A stretch of DNA of 13,647 bases, from positions 1 through 13,647 of the forward strand of contig CAZCDO010000103.1 of the NCBI GenBank assembly GCA_964497135.1, given 5' to 3'. Shown piece by piece: positions 6,870 to 13,378 of this stretch. Within the stretch, counting starts at the first letter, position 1; each line of letters begins with the position of its first letter. A model generated the notes under the pieces. It worked only from the letters and a program-made list of their open reading frames with translations, was not told the DNA's origin and did not search any database. The translations under genes were made by a program, and so were the position numbers. Source of the stretch: CAIJXV01 sp964497135 (GTDB taxonomy: Bacteria; Verrucomicrobiota; Kiritimatiellia; CAIKKV01; CAIJXV01).

Positions 6870-7805
6870 ATGACTTGGCTCGACATGATTTCTCCCCAAG
6901 TGAATATCGTGTGGCACGGGCGGAATGATCCCGGCTGGATCGAGCCGTTGCGCCGTCTCTATGATCATGAACTGGTGGTGGTCACCGAAGGCTGCTGCCA
7001 GATCACGGTTCAGGATGTAACTCTCGATTGTGGTCCGGGCTCTTTCGTGATCATTCCCGCCGATCAACTGCATGTGACCGTGGCCGGACCCGAACGCACC
7101 CTGTACCGGTATTGCGTCCATTTTGACTGGATTTACCAGCCATCCGGTCTTACCCACGGCTATTGTGTTTTTCACCCCGGCCATATCCAGCCCGAGCGGG
7201 TGCATTCGGCTCCGGGGTTTATGCCCCGCAAGCTCCTCCGGGGACTTCTTTGCGAGCCGAAAGAGATTCAGAGCCTATTGAAACGGATGGCCTCCGCCTG
7301 GGCCCATCGGACTGCCGCGGATCGCCTTTTCTGCCGGGCGTTGTTACTGGAGATCCTGATCCGGCTTCTTGCGCCCAGCGCGGAGGAACAGGATGACTCG
7401 GTGGACCGCCTTCGAATCGCCCGGGAGGCGCGGCAATTGCTGGATGAGACGATCGCTCAAAATGAATCCATTCAGGATCGGCTTGAAACCCTGGGCTATT
7501 CGTATGCCCATGTGTGCCGGTTGTTTCAAAAAGCCTATGGAACCCGGCCGATGCAATATGTCAATGCCGCCCGGGTTCAGCGGGCAAAAGCCTTGCTTCA
7601 GGAAAACCGGACGATTGCCGAAGTCGCACATCTGGCGGGGTTCAATGATGCGGCCTATTTTGCACGAGTCTTCAAGGCGCATGCGTCCCTTTCACCCCGC
7701 GCGTTTCGCGCGTTTTCATTGCGCAGTGCCAATCAGCCGGTGCAACACGGCTTCCGGGCGGGTATTGAGCCGCACGGGAATGCCACTCGCGCCGGTTCCG
7801 GCTGA
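6870..7805 (+). CDS. AraC/XylS-family transcriptional regulator
   Basis: This 311-residue DNA-binding regulator has an N-terminal cupin-like effector domain (about 10-90), including LVVVTEGCCQITVQD and GPGSFVIIPADQLHVTV. A linker of about 170-190 leads to the C-terminal double helix-turn-helix. The first helix-turn-helix includes LETLGYSYAHVCRLFQKAYG and the second IAEVAHLAGFNDAAYFARVF, followed by the family's SPRAFR close (about 275-280). After it comes a 30-residue tail that does not look like the family. That tail is encoded in the 90-nt overlap with the convergent phosphoesterase gene. Proteins of this fold commonly respond to sugars and related small molecules and activate nearby genes, so the dehydrogenase just upstream is the obvious candidate target. 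No operator is recognised. Confidence 0.92.
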   Translation: MTWLDMISPQVNIVWHGRNDPGWIEPLRRLYDHELVVVTEGCCQITVQDVTLDCGPGSFVIIPADQLHVTVAGPERTLYRYCVHFDWIYQPSGLTHGYCVFHPGHIQPERVHSAPGFMPRKLLRGLLCEPKEIQSLLKRMASAWAHRTAADRLFCRALLLEILIRLLAPSAEEQDDSVDRLRIAREARQLLDETIAQNESIQDRLETLGYSYAHVCRLFQKAYGTRPMQYVNAARVQRAKALLQENRTIAEVAHLAGFNDAAYFARVFKAHASLSPRAFRAFSLRSANQPVQHGFRAGIEPHGNATRAGSG

Positions 7806-8687
7806 GGTGTACCCCTGCAGTCGGCGATAGCGCCAGGGGCCGGTAAACAAAAAACCGGGGCCGGTCGAGTTGCGGATGAGCGGGATGCCGCCCGGCAGGC
7901 AGATTTGCCCGGCATGCGTATGGCCACACAACATCAGGTCGAAGCCCGCCGCTTCCGCCACCCGGTAAGAGTCCGCAGAGTGGGCCAGGACGATGGCCGG
8001 AAGCCCGGGGGGAATGCCCGCCCGGGCCTGCCATAGGTCATCGGTTTGGTAGCCGTGCGGGTCATCCGTTCCGGCCAGACCGAGGGCGGCGTCCCCGCGC
8101 CGGATCAACAGCGCCTCGTTGAGCAGAACCCGGATGCCGATCTGGCTGAGGCCGGGGACCATTTCGATCGCATCGTGATTACCCAGCACCGCGTAAACCG
8201 GGCGGGCCAGCGCTTCGGTCAGACGCCGGATCACCTGAAGACAGGGGCGGGGATCGCCGTAGGTTCGTGACCGGAAATCCCCGGTGATGACCACTCCGTC
8301 GAAAACGAGCGGCTTGATTTTTTCGATCAAGGAGGGGATGAACGCCGGGTCTAGATCCGCGTGTAGATCGCTGAGATGCAGGAGGGTGAAGCCGTTGAAC
8401 GCGGGATCCAGGCGGGGCAGGGTCAAGGGATGGGTTCGGATCTGCAGGTCGAAATAGTTACGCCGTGCCCGGGCATACAACCCGGTGGCGCGCAGGAGGG
8501 TGGTGGCCGCCGTTTGGAGAAAGTAGATATTTTGCAGATACCGGCGGGGCGAGACCCAGCGGAGCGAGTAGGCGGAATGGCTCACCTGGATCGAGAGGCG
8601 ATGCGCGAGCCGGTCGGGGCCCAGGCGGCGGGCGAGATCGTTCCAGTCGACCCCGGGCCACGCCATCGGGGCCGGATCAAGGGGCAT
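7716..8687 (-). CDS. Calcineurin-like metallophosphoesterase (YkuE/YaeI-like)
   Basis: This 323-residue phosphoesterase of the calcineurin-like superfamily has all five family motifs: LSDLHADL (D107, H109), ITGDF (D137), VLGNHD (N170, H171), LAHSAD (H236) and CGHTHAGQ (H256, H258). They imply a dinuclear metal site. The order and spacing fit the YkuE/YaeI group of membrane-associated phosphodiesterases; YaeI is linked to lipid A precursors, but specificity cannot be read here. An N-terminal region of about 100 residues has a hydrophobic stretch (IYFLQTAATTLLRA) rather than a clear signal peptide. The start is uncertain: ATG at 8687 (used), 8705 and 8666 are in frame, and none has a strong ribosome site. 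The first two overlap the TPR gene, by 11 and 29 nt, which suggests translational coupling. The 3' end overlaps the convergent AraC gene by 90 nt and its coding sequence there looks family-like (GIPVRLNTRPEAVLHRL). Confidence 0.88.
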   Translation of the reverse strand: MPLDPAPMAWPGVDWNDLARRLGPDRLAHRLSIQVSHSAYSLRWVSPRRYLQNIYFLQTAATTLLRATGLYARARRNYFDLQIRTHPLTLPRLDPAFNGFTLLHLSDLHADLDPAFIPSLIEKIKPLVFDGVVITGDFRSRTYGDPRPCLQVIRRLTEALARPVYAVLGNHDAIEMVPGLSQIGIRVLLNEALLIRRGDAALGLAGTDDPHGYQTDDLWQARAGIPPGLPAIVLAHSADSYRVAEAAGFDLMLCGHTHAGQICLPGGIPLIRNSTGPGFLFTGPWRYRRLQGYTSAGTGASGIPVRLNTRPEAVLHRLIGTAQ

Positions 8688-10086
8688 TGGATGGGCCAGC
8701 CCCATACCCGTGCTCGATTTTATCGGAAACATCCCGGTAGGAAATGTCCACCTGATAGATTTCCTTGTAATACTCGAGGGCTTTGGGGCGGTTGTTGATG
8801 GCTTCGTAAATCCGGCCCAATTCGTAGAGGCAGGCCTTCTTGTTTTCGTCCATCTCCGACATGTCGGCATTGGCTTTTTCGAGTTGCTGGGCGGCCATGT
8901 CGAATTGTTTTTTGCCGGCGAAACACAGCCCGATGTAATACATCGACCGGGCGCGGTATTGGGGGCCGCGCTGGGACATCTGGAACTGCTGGATCGCCTC
9001 ATTGATCTGGCCCCGGGCATACAAGAGGGAGCCAAAGTCGAACCGAATCTGCAGGTCATTGGGATAGCGCTTGACGCGTTCCTGCAAATCCTGGAAGGCG
9101 AAGAGTTCGCGTTCCTCAGTCTGGCGGGCGGCCCCGGCGGTGTCGCCGGCCATGCGGAGTTGCTCGATATCGCGATTAAACATCGCCATGCGGGCGCCGC
9201 TGATGGCGCTGTCGACCATGGGGTCACGACCGGCAGCGAGGGTCTGGGCGTTCTCCAGAATGGCGATGGCTTTTTCAAAGAGGCCGTTGGAGGAATAGAG
9301 ATTGGCGAGGGCGCGCTGATAATTGATGTTGTCGGGTTCCTTGTTGATCCGCTCGAGGTATTCCGCCTCGAGCGATTCGAAGTCCCCGGTGCCGCGGACG
9401 GCCTTGGATTCCTTTTCGAGCAGGGTCGCCTGTTTTTTATCGCGGATCTGGTCGCGATACCCTTCGCGCCCCTTTTTGATGGCATCTTCCAGGCCGCCTT
9501 CGATACTGCCGATGGCCATGGCGTCCTTGAGGCGTTTCAATGCCGGTCCGTCATTCGGAAGAATCTGGCAGACGATTTCGAAACATTCACGCGCGGCGTT
9601 CGGTTGTTTGTTGCGCATGAACAATTCGCCCAGCCGGGTCTGCAGGGCGGTGTTTTGGGGATCCTGTTCCGTTGCGACCGACAGCGCCTGGATCGCCAAT
9701 TCCGGAAGGCCGGCCGCCTCGGCCGCGTCGGCAAAAAGCTGGATGGCCGAAAGATGCAAGGGATCCTTGCGAAACAGGTTTTCCAACGTCTGCAAGGCGT
9801 CGGTGGGTTTGTTGGCCTTGAGTTGGGTGTTGGCTTTGAGCAGGTAGGGCAGGGCGCTGACCGAGTTGATCAGGGAGGAGATCAGGTTCGGCTTGAGGGC
9901 CTTGACTTGTTTGATTTCGGCCGCCCGTAGGAATTTACGGGCGCTTAAAAAACGTGGCTCCATCTCGATGCAACGGGTGAACAGGTCGATCGCGTAATCG
10001 AGGTTTCCCCGTTCCATCGCCAAGAACCCTTTATTGTAAAGGTCACGCACCTTGGGCGGAACGACTTCCTGACCGGTATCATCCAT
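8677..10086 (-). CDS. Tetratricopeptide-repeat protein
   Basis: This 469-residue TPR protein has repeats at both ends. The first, near residue 15 (YNKGFLAMERGNLDYAIDLF), is a clear repeat. Further copies include TRLGELFMRNKQPNAARECF, YQRALANLYSSNGLFEKAI, FDFGSLLYARGQINEAIQQF, YYIGLCFAGKKQFDMAAQQL and YELGRIYEAINNRPKALEYY. A charged helical segment (about 205-245) links the two sets. No signal peptide or membrane segment is visible in the chosen start, so it is probably cytoplasmic and a protein-interaction scaffold. A GAGGG (10095-10099) 8 nt before ATG 10086 decides the start over a GTG at 10128. Its stop overlaps the start of the phosphoesterase by 11 nt, so the two are co-expressed and may work together. 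Partners are unknown. Confidence 0.88.
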   Translation of the reverse strand: MDDTGQEVVPPKVRDLYNKGFLAMERGNLDYAIDLFTRCIEMEPRFLSARKFLRAAEIKQVKALKPNLISSLINSVSALPYLLKANTQLKANKPTDALQTLENLFRKDPLHLSAIQLFADAAEAAGLPELAIQALSVATEQDPQNTALQTRLGELFMRNKQPNAARECFEIVCQILPNDGPALKRLKDAMAIGSIEGGLEDAIKKGREGYRDQIRDKKQATLLEKESKAVRGTGDFESLEAEYLERINKEPDNINYQRALANLYSSNGLFEKAIAILENAQTLAAGRDPMVDSAISGARMAMFNRDIEQLRMAGDTAGAARQTEERELFAFQDLQERVKRYPNDLQIRFDFGSLLYARGQINEAIQQFQMSQRGPQYRARSMYYIGLCFAGKKQFDMAAQQLEKANADMSEMDENKKACLYELGRIYEAINNRPKALEYYKEIYQVDISYRDVSDKIEHGYGAGPSNAP

Positions 10087-10094
10087 GGATCCAT

Positions 10095-10099
10095 CCCTC
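10095..10099 (-). promoter_or_regulatory. Shine-Dalgarno GAGGG that sets the TPR gene start
   Basis: On the minus strand GAGGG lies 8 nt before the ATG at 10086. The alternative GTG at 10128 has only AGGT nearby and would add 14 residues. Confidence 0.65.
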
Positions 10100-10172
10100 A
10101 CCGACAAAACGACGATTTGACAATTCACCTAAAGATGTACCAAACTAGCGGGCGTTTGACTACCAAAAACAA

Positions 10173-10179
10173 GGGAGGG
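10173..10179 (+). promoter_or_regulatory. Shine-Dalgarno GGGAGGG that sets a GTG start for the amidase
   Basis: GGGAGGG ends 6 nt before a GTG at 10186. It is the strongest ribosome site near the amidase, and the ATG at 10135 and the TTG at 10117 lack one. The GTG choice gives a compact signal peptide. GTG at 10183 is an adjacent alternative that is only 3 nt from the site. Confidence 0.6.
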
Positions 10180-10185
10180 TCGGTG

Positions 10186-11226
10186 GTGGGTTTTGCTCCT
10201 CACTGGAAACAGAGAGTCGGGAAGTCCTGCGGGCGCGCGGTCGCGTTAGGGGTTCTGATTTTCTGGGGTTGGCTGCCGACCCTTTGGGCCCAGCCGGCGC
10301 CGCCCTCGGGATGGGTCCGGTTGGACTATCTGGCGGCCCGTCAGGGGATGACAACCCGCTCCGAAGGGGCGCGCCGCTGGGTTGCGTGGAATCGCTCGTT
10401 CCGGATCGAGCTCGAAGAGCAAAGCCGGCGGATGGTGTTCAACGGGGTTCCCTTTTATCTCAATGCCGAGGCGCGTCGGGTCGGAGCCGATTGGCTGATC
10501 ACGTCGGTGGACGCCAATACGATTCTCCTGCCCCTGTTGACTCCGTCGGCAACCTTGGTCGCGGTTGGCCATCAAGTGGTGGTGCTGGATCCGGGCCATG
10601 GCGGAGATGATCCGGGCGCGCCCGGTCCCGACCGGACTCCGGAAAAGAAAATCACCCTCGACATTGCCCGGCGGGTGCGGGCCAAATTGAAGGATACCGG
10701 GATTGTGGTCCTCTTAACCCGGGAGACGGACCATGTTCTGCCGTTGGAGTCCCGCACCTTTGCGGCCAAACGTGCGCCGGCCGATCTTTTTGTCAGCATT
10801 CATTTTAATTCCTCCGGAAACCGCTCGGTCTCCGGGGTTGAAACCTATGTGATGCCCTCCCCGGGTTTTGCCGCCACGACGGCGGTGGGTTCTTCCCGGC
10901 GGCCGCCGCGCCCGGTTTCCTCCTGCTCCGGAAGCCGGTTCGGCGCCATGAATTCCGTCCTGGCCTGGTATCTGCATAAAGGGATGACGACATCGATCGG
11001 CGCCGCGGATCGGGGGATCCGCCAGGCCAATTTTTACGTGTTGCGCAATGCGCCCTGTCCAGCGGTTCTCGTGGAATGCGGCTATCTCTCCCATGGCCCG
11101 GAGGGTTCCCGGCTTTTAACGGAAGCCCATCGGGACCGGATCGCGACCGGAATTGCCCGGGGCATCATGACTTATGTCAGCCGATCCCGAGAAAACAAAG
11201 CGCCGCGTCCGATTTCCGTCCGATAA
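10186..11226 (+). CDS. Secreted N-acetylmuramoyl-L-alanine amidase (Amidase_3)
   Basis: This 346-residue zinc amidase cuts the bond between MurNAc and L-alanine in peptidoglycan. It starts with a signal peptide (Arg/Lys region, then ALGVLIFWGWLPTLWA) and probable cleavage after A35. A small N-terminal domain follows (about 43-118; VRLDYLAARQG, MVFNGVPFYLN), resembling the copper-amine-oxidase-N-like domain often attached to these enzymes. The catalytic domain begins VVLDPGHGGDDPGA. Predicted zinc ligands are H138, E153 and H206 (SIHFNS), and the catalytic glutamate is E297 (VLVECGYLSH). A Ser/Pro/Arg-rich insert (about 226-250) separates ETYVMPSPG from the LAWYLHKGM helix. The start is GTG with a strong Shine-Dalgarno. 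Its 3' end overlaps the most upstream start of the next gene by 53 nt, so the two are probably co-transcribed. The protein should act on the periplasmic wall during division or remodelling. Confidence 0.92.
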   Translation: MGFAPHWKQRVGKSCGRAVALGVLIFWGWLPTLWAQPAPPSGWVRLDYLAARQGMTTRSEGARRWVAWNRSFRIELEEQSRRMVFNGVPFYLNAEARRVGADWLITSVDANTILLPLLTPSATLVAVGHQVVVLDPGHGGDDPGAPGPDRTPEKKITLDIARRVRAKLKDTGIVVLLTRETDHVLPLESRTFAAKRAPADLFVSIHFNSSGNRSVSGVETYVMPSPGFAATTAVGSSRRPPRPVSSCSGSRFGAMNSVLAWYLHKGMTTSIGAADRGIRQANFYVLRNAPCPAVLVECGYLSHGPEGSRLLTEAHRDRIATGIARGIMTYVSRSRENKAPRPISVR

Positions 11227-13360
11227 GGGAAAAACCGGATACGGGCACCTCGAATACGGGAATGTTGGAAAAGTGGAAACTCGAAACTCGAAATTGGATT
11301 ACGGGACGCGCTGGGCGGAGGTTCTGGCGGTGGCCGGTGTGGCGGGGATGGCGACCGCCTCCTGGACGGCCCTGACCTTGGCGGAAGCCGGTGTGTTCTG
11401 GACGGGATGGGCTTTGGTTGCGGGCCTGCTGGCCGCCGGCGGTTGGTTGTATGGGCTTCGTCCCCTGCCGACCGTAAATCCCCCGACGATCCGCCGATCC
11501 CTCCTGGTTGCACTGGTGGTTGTGCTGGCCTGGGCGATGTGGAGTGCATTCCCGCCCGGTGAATTGATTCTGGGCGGCTGGGATCCCGGGGTCTATCTGC
11601 ACACGGCGGCGCAAATGGTGCGACACGGGTCGCTCCAATTCCCCGCGCCGGATCTGGCCGCGCTCGATCCGGAAGGCCGCGAGTTGTATGCCCGACACTT
11701 GGGCGCGATCTGTGAACCCTTCGGCGGGATGCGTCTGTTGGGCGATGGACAGATCACGCCCCAATTTTATCATCTCTATCCGGCGCTCCTGGCGGTGGCT
11801 TACGGTGGGGGAGGCATCCCGGCCGCTCTGTCGGTCAATCCTCTGCTTCATATCGCGGCGCTCTTGGGCCTATTCCTGTTGGCGGGCCGCTTGCTCGGTA
11901 GCGCCCGCGCCGGCCTGATCGCCGCGTTGGTCCTGGCGCTCAATCCCATCCAGATTTGGCAGGCCAAGTTTTGCACGGCCGAAATGCTGGTCCAGGTTCT
12001 TTTCATCTGGGGATTTTACAGCCTGGCGCGCGCGGCCGATCCGGCCGAACCCCGGCGACGGGCCTTCGGTGTCTTGGCGGGTTTTCTGCTGGGGGCGACG
12101 ATGCTCGCCCGGTACGATTCTCTCATTCCCCTGACGGTCATCGGTCTTTTTTGGGCCTGGACCTGGCGAGGGGTCGATCGGCCGGGGGTGGTCATCGGAC
12201 TGCCGTTGATCGGCGCGGCGCTCTTGACGCTTCAGGCTTGGTGGCATCAGCACGCCGTGGCTCCCTTTTACGCCCCGCTGAGCGCGCAGGTGCGCCCGTT
12301 GCTCGGGGTGTGTGGTGCATTGGCAGTGGCGGGCTTGTTGTTCAATGTGTTGCCGGCCCTGTTTCGCAATCCTGTTTTGCGCCTCTGGACTCGTGCGGAA
12401 AAAATCCTGCGATGGGTGGCGGTCGGGATGGTGGCGGGTTGGATTGGTTTTGTCTGGCTGATCCGTCCTGCCTTGCATGCCGGAGGCACTTTCGCCGGTC
12501 GGGTGGCCCATCTCTGTCGCTTGGTGGGTTGGCCGGGAGGCCGGGATATCCTGATCGGCGACGATCCCTGGGCACTCGCTTATCTGCAGGATGCCTGGGG
12601 AATCGCGGCCCTGGCTTTGTCTTTTGCCGGAATGCTCGGCTTCTTATTCAGGGAACGGAGGGTTTGGGCGCTGACCTGGGGCCTGGGCGCGCTGGGTGGA
12701 TTGCTGGTGTTGAGCCTCAATGTCCACAACGATGCCTTTATGATGTGGGTTACCCGCCGATTTGTGCCCGTGGTTCTGCCCTTGCTGGCCGTGGGCCTGG
12801 CTTTTGCGGGTTTGAGTGTCGGCCGCTGGCTGGATCGGTTTCGGCCGGGGGCTGGGCCCATCGCCGCAACATTGCTGTGCGTGGGAGTTCTTCTGATTCC
12901 GGCGCCTTCCTTTTGGGCCATGGCCCGGCATCGCGATTGGCCGGGTCTGACGGCCTGGTTTGACCGGGTGGTGCCGGGGTTGCCGGTGGGGGCCACCGTG
13001 GTATGCGACCAACCCGGTTTTGGCGCCCCCTTGCGATTTCTGTATGGGATTCGCACGCTGGAGTTACGGTATCGCGGGGCGGATGCCCGGACGCGATTAT
13101 TGGCCGACCTGGCGCGCCGGGCCGAACATGAGCCGATTTATCTGTTGACCGAAAACACCGATGAGCTGGAGACCGCGCCGCTCGAGGCGCAGGCGGCCTT
13201 TACGCTCCGCTCCGAGATTTTTCACGGCTATCGCCGGGGGGTGCCGCAAGATATGAAAATGCGGGGGGCTGAATTTGTGTTGTATCGCCATTGGCCGCCC
13301 GGACATAAGACGCCCACCCGCACGAAAATCCGGGTGACGTTCCCGGGGCCGGGCCCGTAA
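11174..13360 (+). CDS. Large polytopic membrane protein, GT-C glycosyltransferase-like
   Basis: Up to 728 residues, with roughly 15 hydrophobic segments from about residue 46 to 580 and then a soluble tail of about 130 residues. The first periplasmic loop carries GGWDPGVYLHTAAQMVRHGS (D137), close to the acidic loop motif of GT-C enzymes such as GT39/ArnT-type transferases. A later QFYHLYPALLAVAY matches their usual 'YP.LLA' helix. Such enzymes take sugar from a polyprenyl-phosphate donor and act outside the inner membrane, but donor and acceptor are not knowable here. The C-terminal soluble part contains VGATVVCDQPGFGAPLRFLY and PIYLLTEN, commonly seen after GT-C cores. The start is uncertain: ATG 11174 overlaps the amidase by 53 nt and has no good ribosome site, and residues 20-44 are encoded by a simple-repeat tract. 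GTG 11273 would give 695 residues and no overlap. Confidence 0.78.
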   Translation: MSADPEKTKRRVRFPSDKGKTGYGHLEYGNVGKVETRNSKLDYGTRWAEVLAVAGVAGMATASWTALTLAEAGVFWTGWALVAGLLAAGGWLYGLRPLPTVNPPTIRRSLLVALVVVLAWAMWSAFPPGELILGGWDPGVYLHTAAQMVRHGSLQFPAPDLAALDPEGRELYARHLGAICEPFGGMRLLGDGQITPQFYHLYPALLAVAYGGGGIPAALSVNPLLHIAALLGLFLLAGRLLGSARAGLIAALVLALNPIQIWQAKFCTAEMLVQVLFIWGFYSLARAADPAEPRRRAFGVLAGFLLGATMLARYDSLIPLTVIGLFWAWTWRGVDRPGVVIGLPLIGAALLTLQAWWHQHAVAPFYAPLSAQVRPLLGVCGALAVAGLLFNVLPALFRNPVLRLWTRAEKILRWVAVGMVAGWIGFVWLIRPALHAGGTFAGRVAHLCRLVGWPGGRDILIGDDPWALAYLQDAWGIAALALSFAGMLGFLFRERRVWALTWGLGALGGLLVLSLNVHNDAFMMWVTRRFVPVVLPLLAVGLAFAGLSVGRWLDRFRPGAGPIAATLLCVGVLLIPAPSFWAMARHRDWPGLTAWFDRVVPGLPVGATVVCDQPGFGAPLRFLYGIRTLELRYRGADARTRLLADLARRAEHEPIYLLTENTDELETAPLEAQAAFTLRSEIFHGYRRGVPQDMKMRGAEFVLYRHWPPGHKTPTRTKIRVTFPGPGP
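11239..11305 (+). repeat. Degenerate short-repeat tract (GAAACTC heptads and TACGGG units)
   Basis: GAAACTC occurs at 11276-11282 and 11283-11289 and is followed by the variant GAAATTG at 11290-11296. (A)TACGGG occurs at 11239, 11254 and 11299. In the frame of the membrane-protein gene the heptads read VETRNSKLD. From memory, the same peptide string (and its antisense FRVSSFEF) recurs at gene ends and in short predicted proteins of Verrucomicrobiota and Omnitrophota-type genomes, so this may be one copy of a dispersed repeat family. The tract lies at the amidase to membrane-protein junction, just after the amidase stop. Confidence 0.55.
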
Positions 13361-13378
13361 TTCGGAAGACGATCGCCC

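Larger units (their letters stand above)
10087..10185. promoter_or_regulatory. Divergent promoter region between the TPR and amidase genes
   Basis: This 99-bp gap lies between genes transcribed outwards. A perfect TTGACA stands on the plus strand at 10117-10122 but has no good -10 at 16-18 nt. On the minus strand TTTGGT (10139-10144) and TCAAAT (10115-10120), 18 nt apart, form a weak promoter-like pair for the TPR gene. The region is A/T-richer than its flanks, as promoters often are. Which of these boxes is used cannot be decided here. Confidence 0.4.

Noticed and set aside
8688..9485. N-terminal extension of the phosphoesterase back to 9485
   Set aside because: The frame is open but lies fully inside the TPR gene in another frame. 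The translated extension is Pro/Ser/Arg-rich with no fold signature.
8710..9930. 406-codon plus-strand open frame over the TPR gene
   Set aside because: Antisense to an obvious TPR protein. The hydrophobic, Gly-rich translation is a mirror of its codon pattern.
11956..12963. 335-codon frame within the membrane-protein gene
   Set aside because: Same strand but a shifted frame. It lacks the continuous hydrophobic pattern of the main frame, and its translation (Gly/Arg/Ser-rich) is typical of an out-of-frame shadow.
13340..13378. Possible terminator between the membrane-protein gene and the integrase
   Set aside because: There is a GC-rich palindromic stretch at the coding end (cgggcccg) but no T-run, and the gap is only 18 bp, so I cannot support a terminator or an attI site.
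13361..13378. attI or attC site next to the integrase 3' end
   Set aside because: The space is too short, and I saw no integron-like core site (GTTRRRY or RYYYAAC pair) there.
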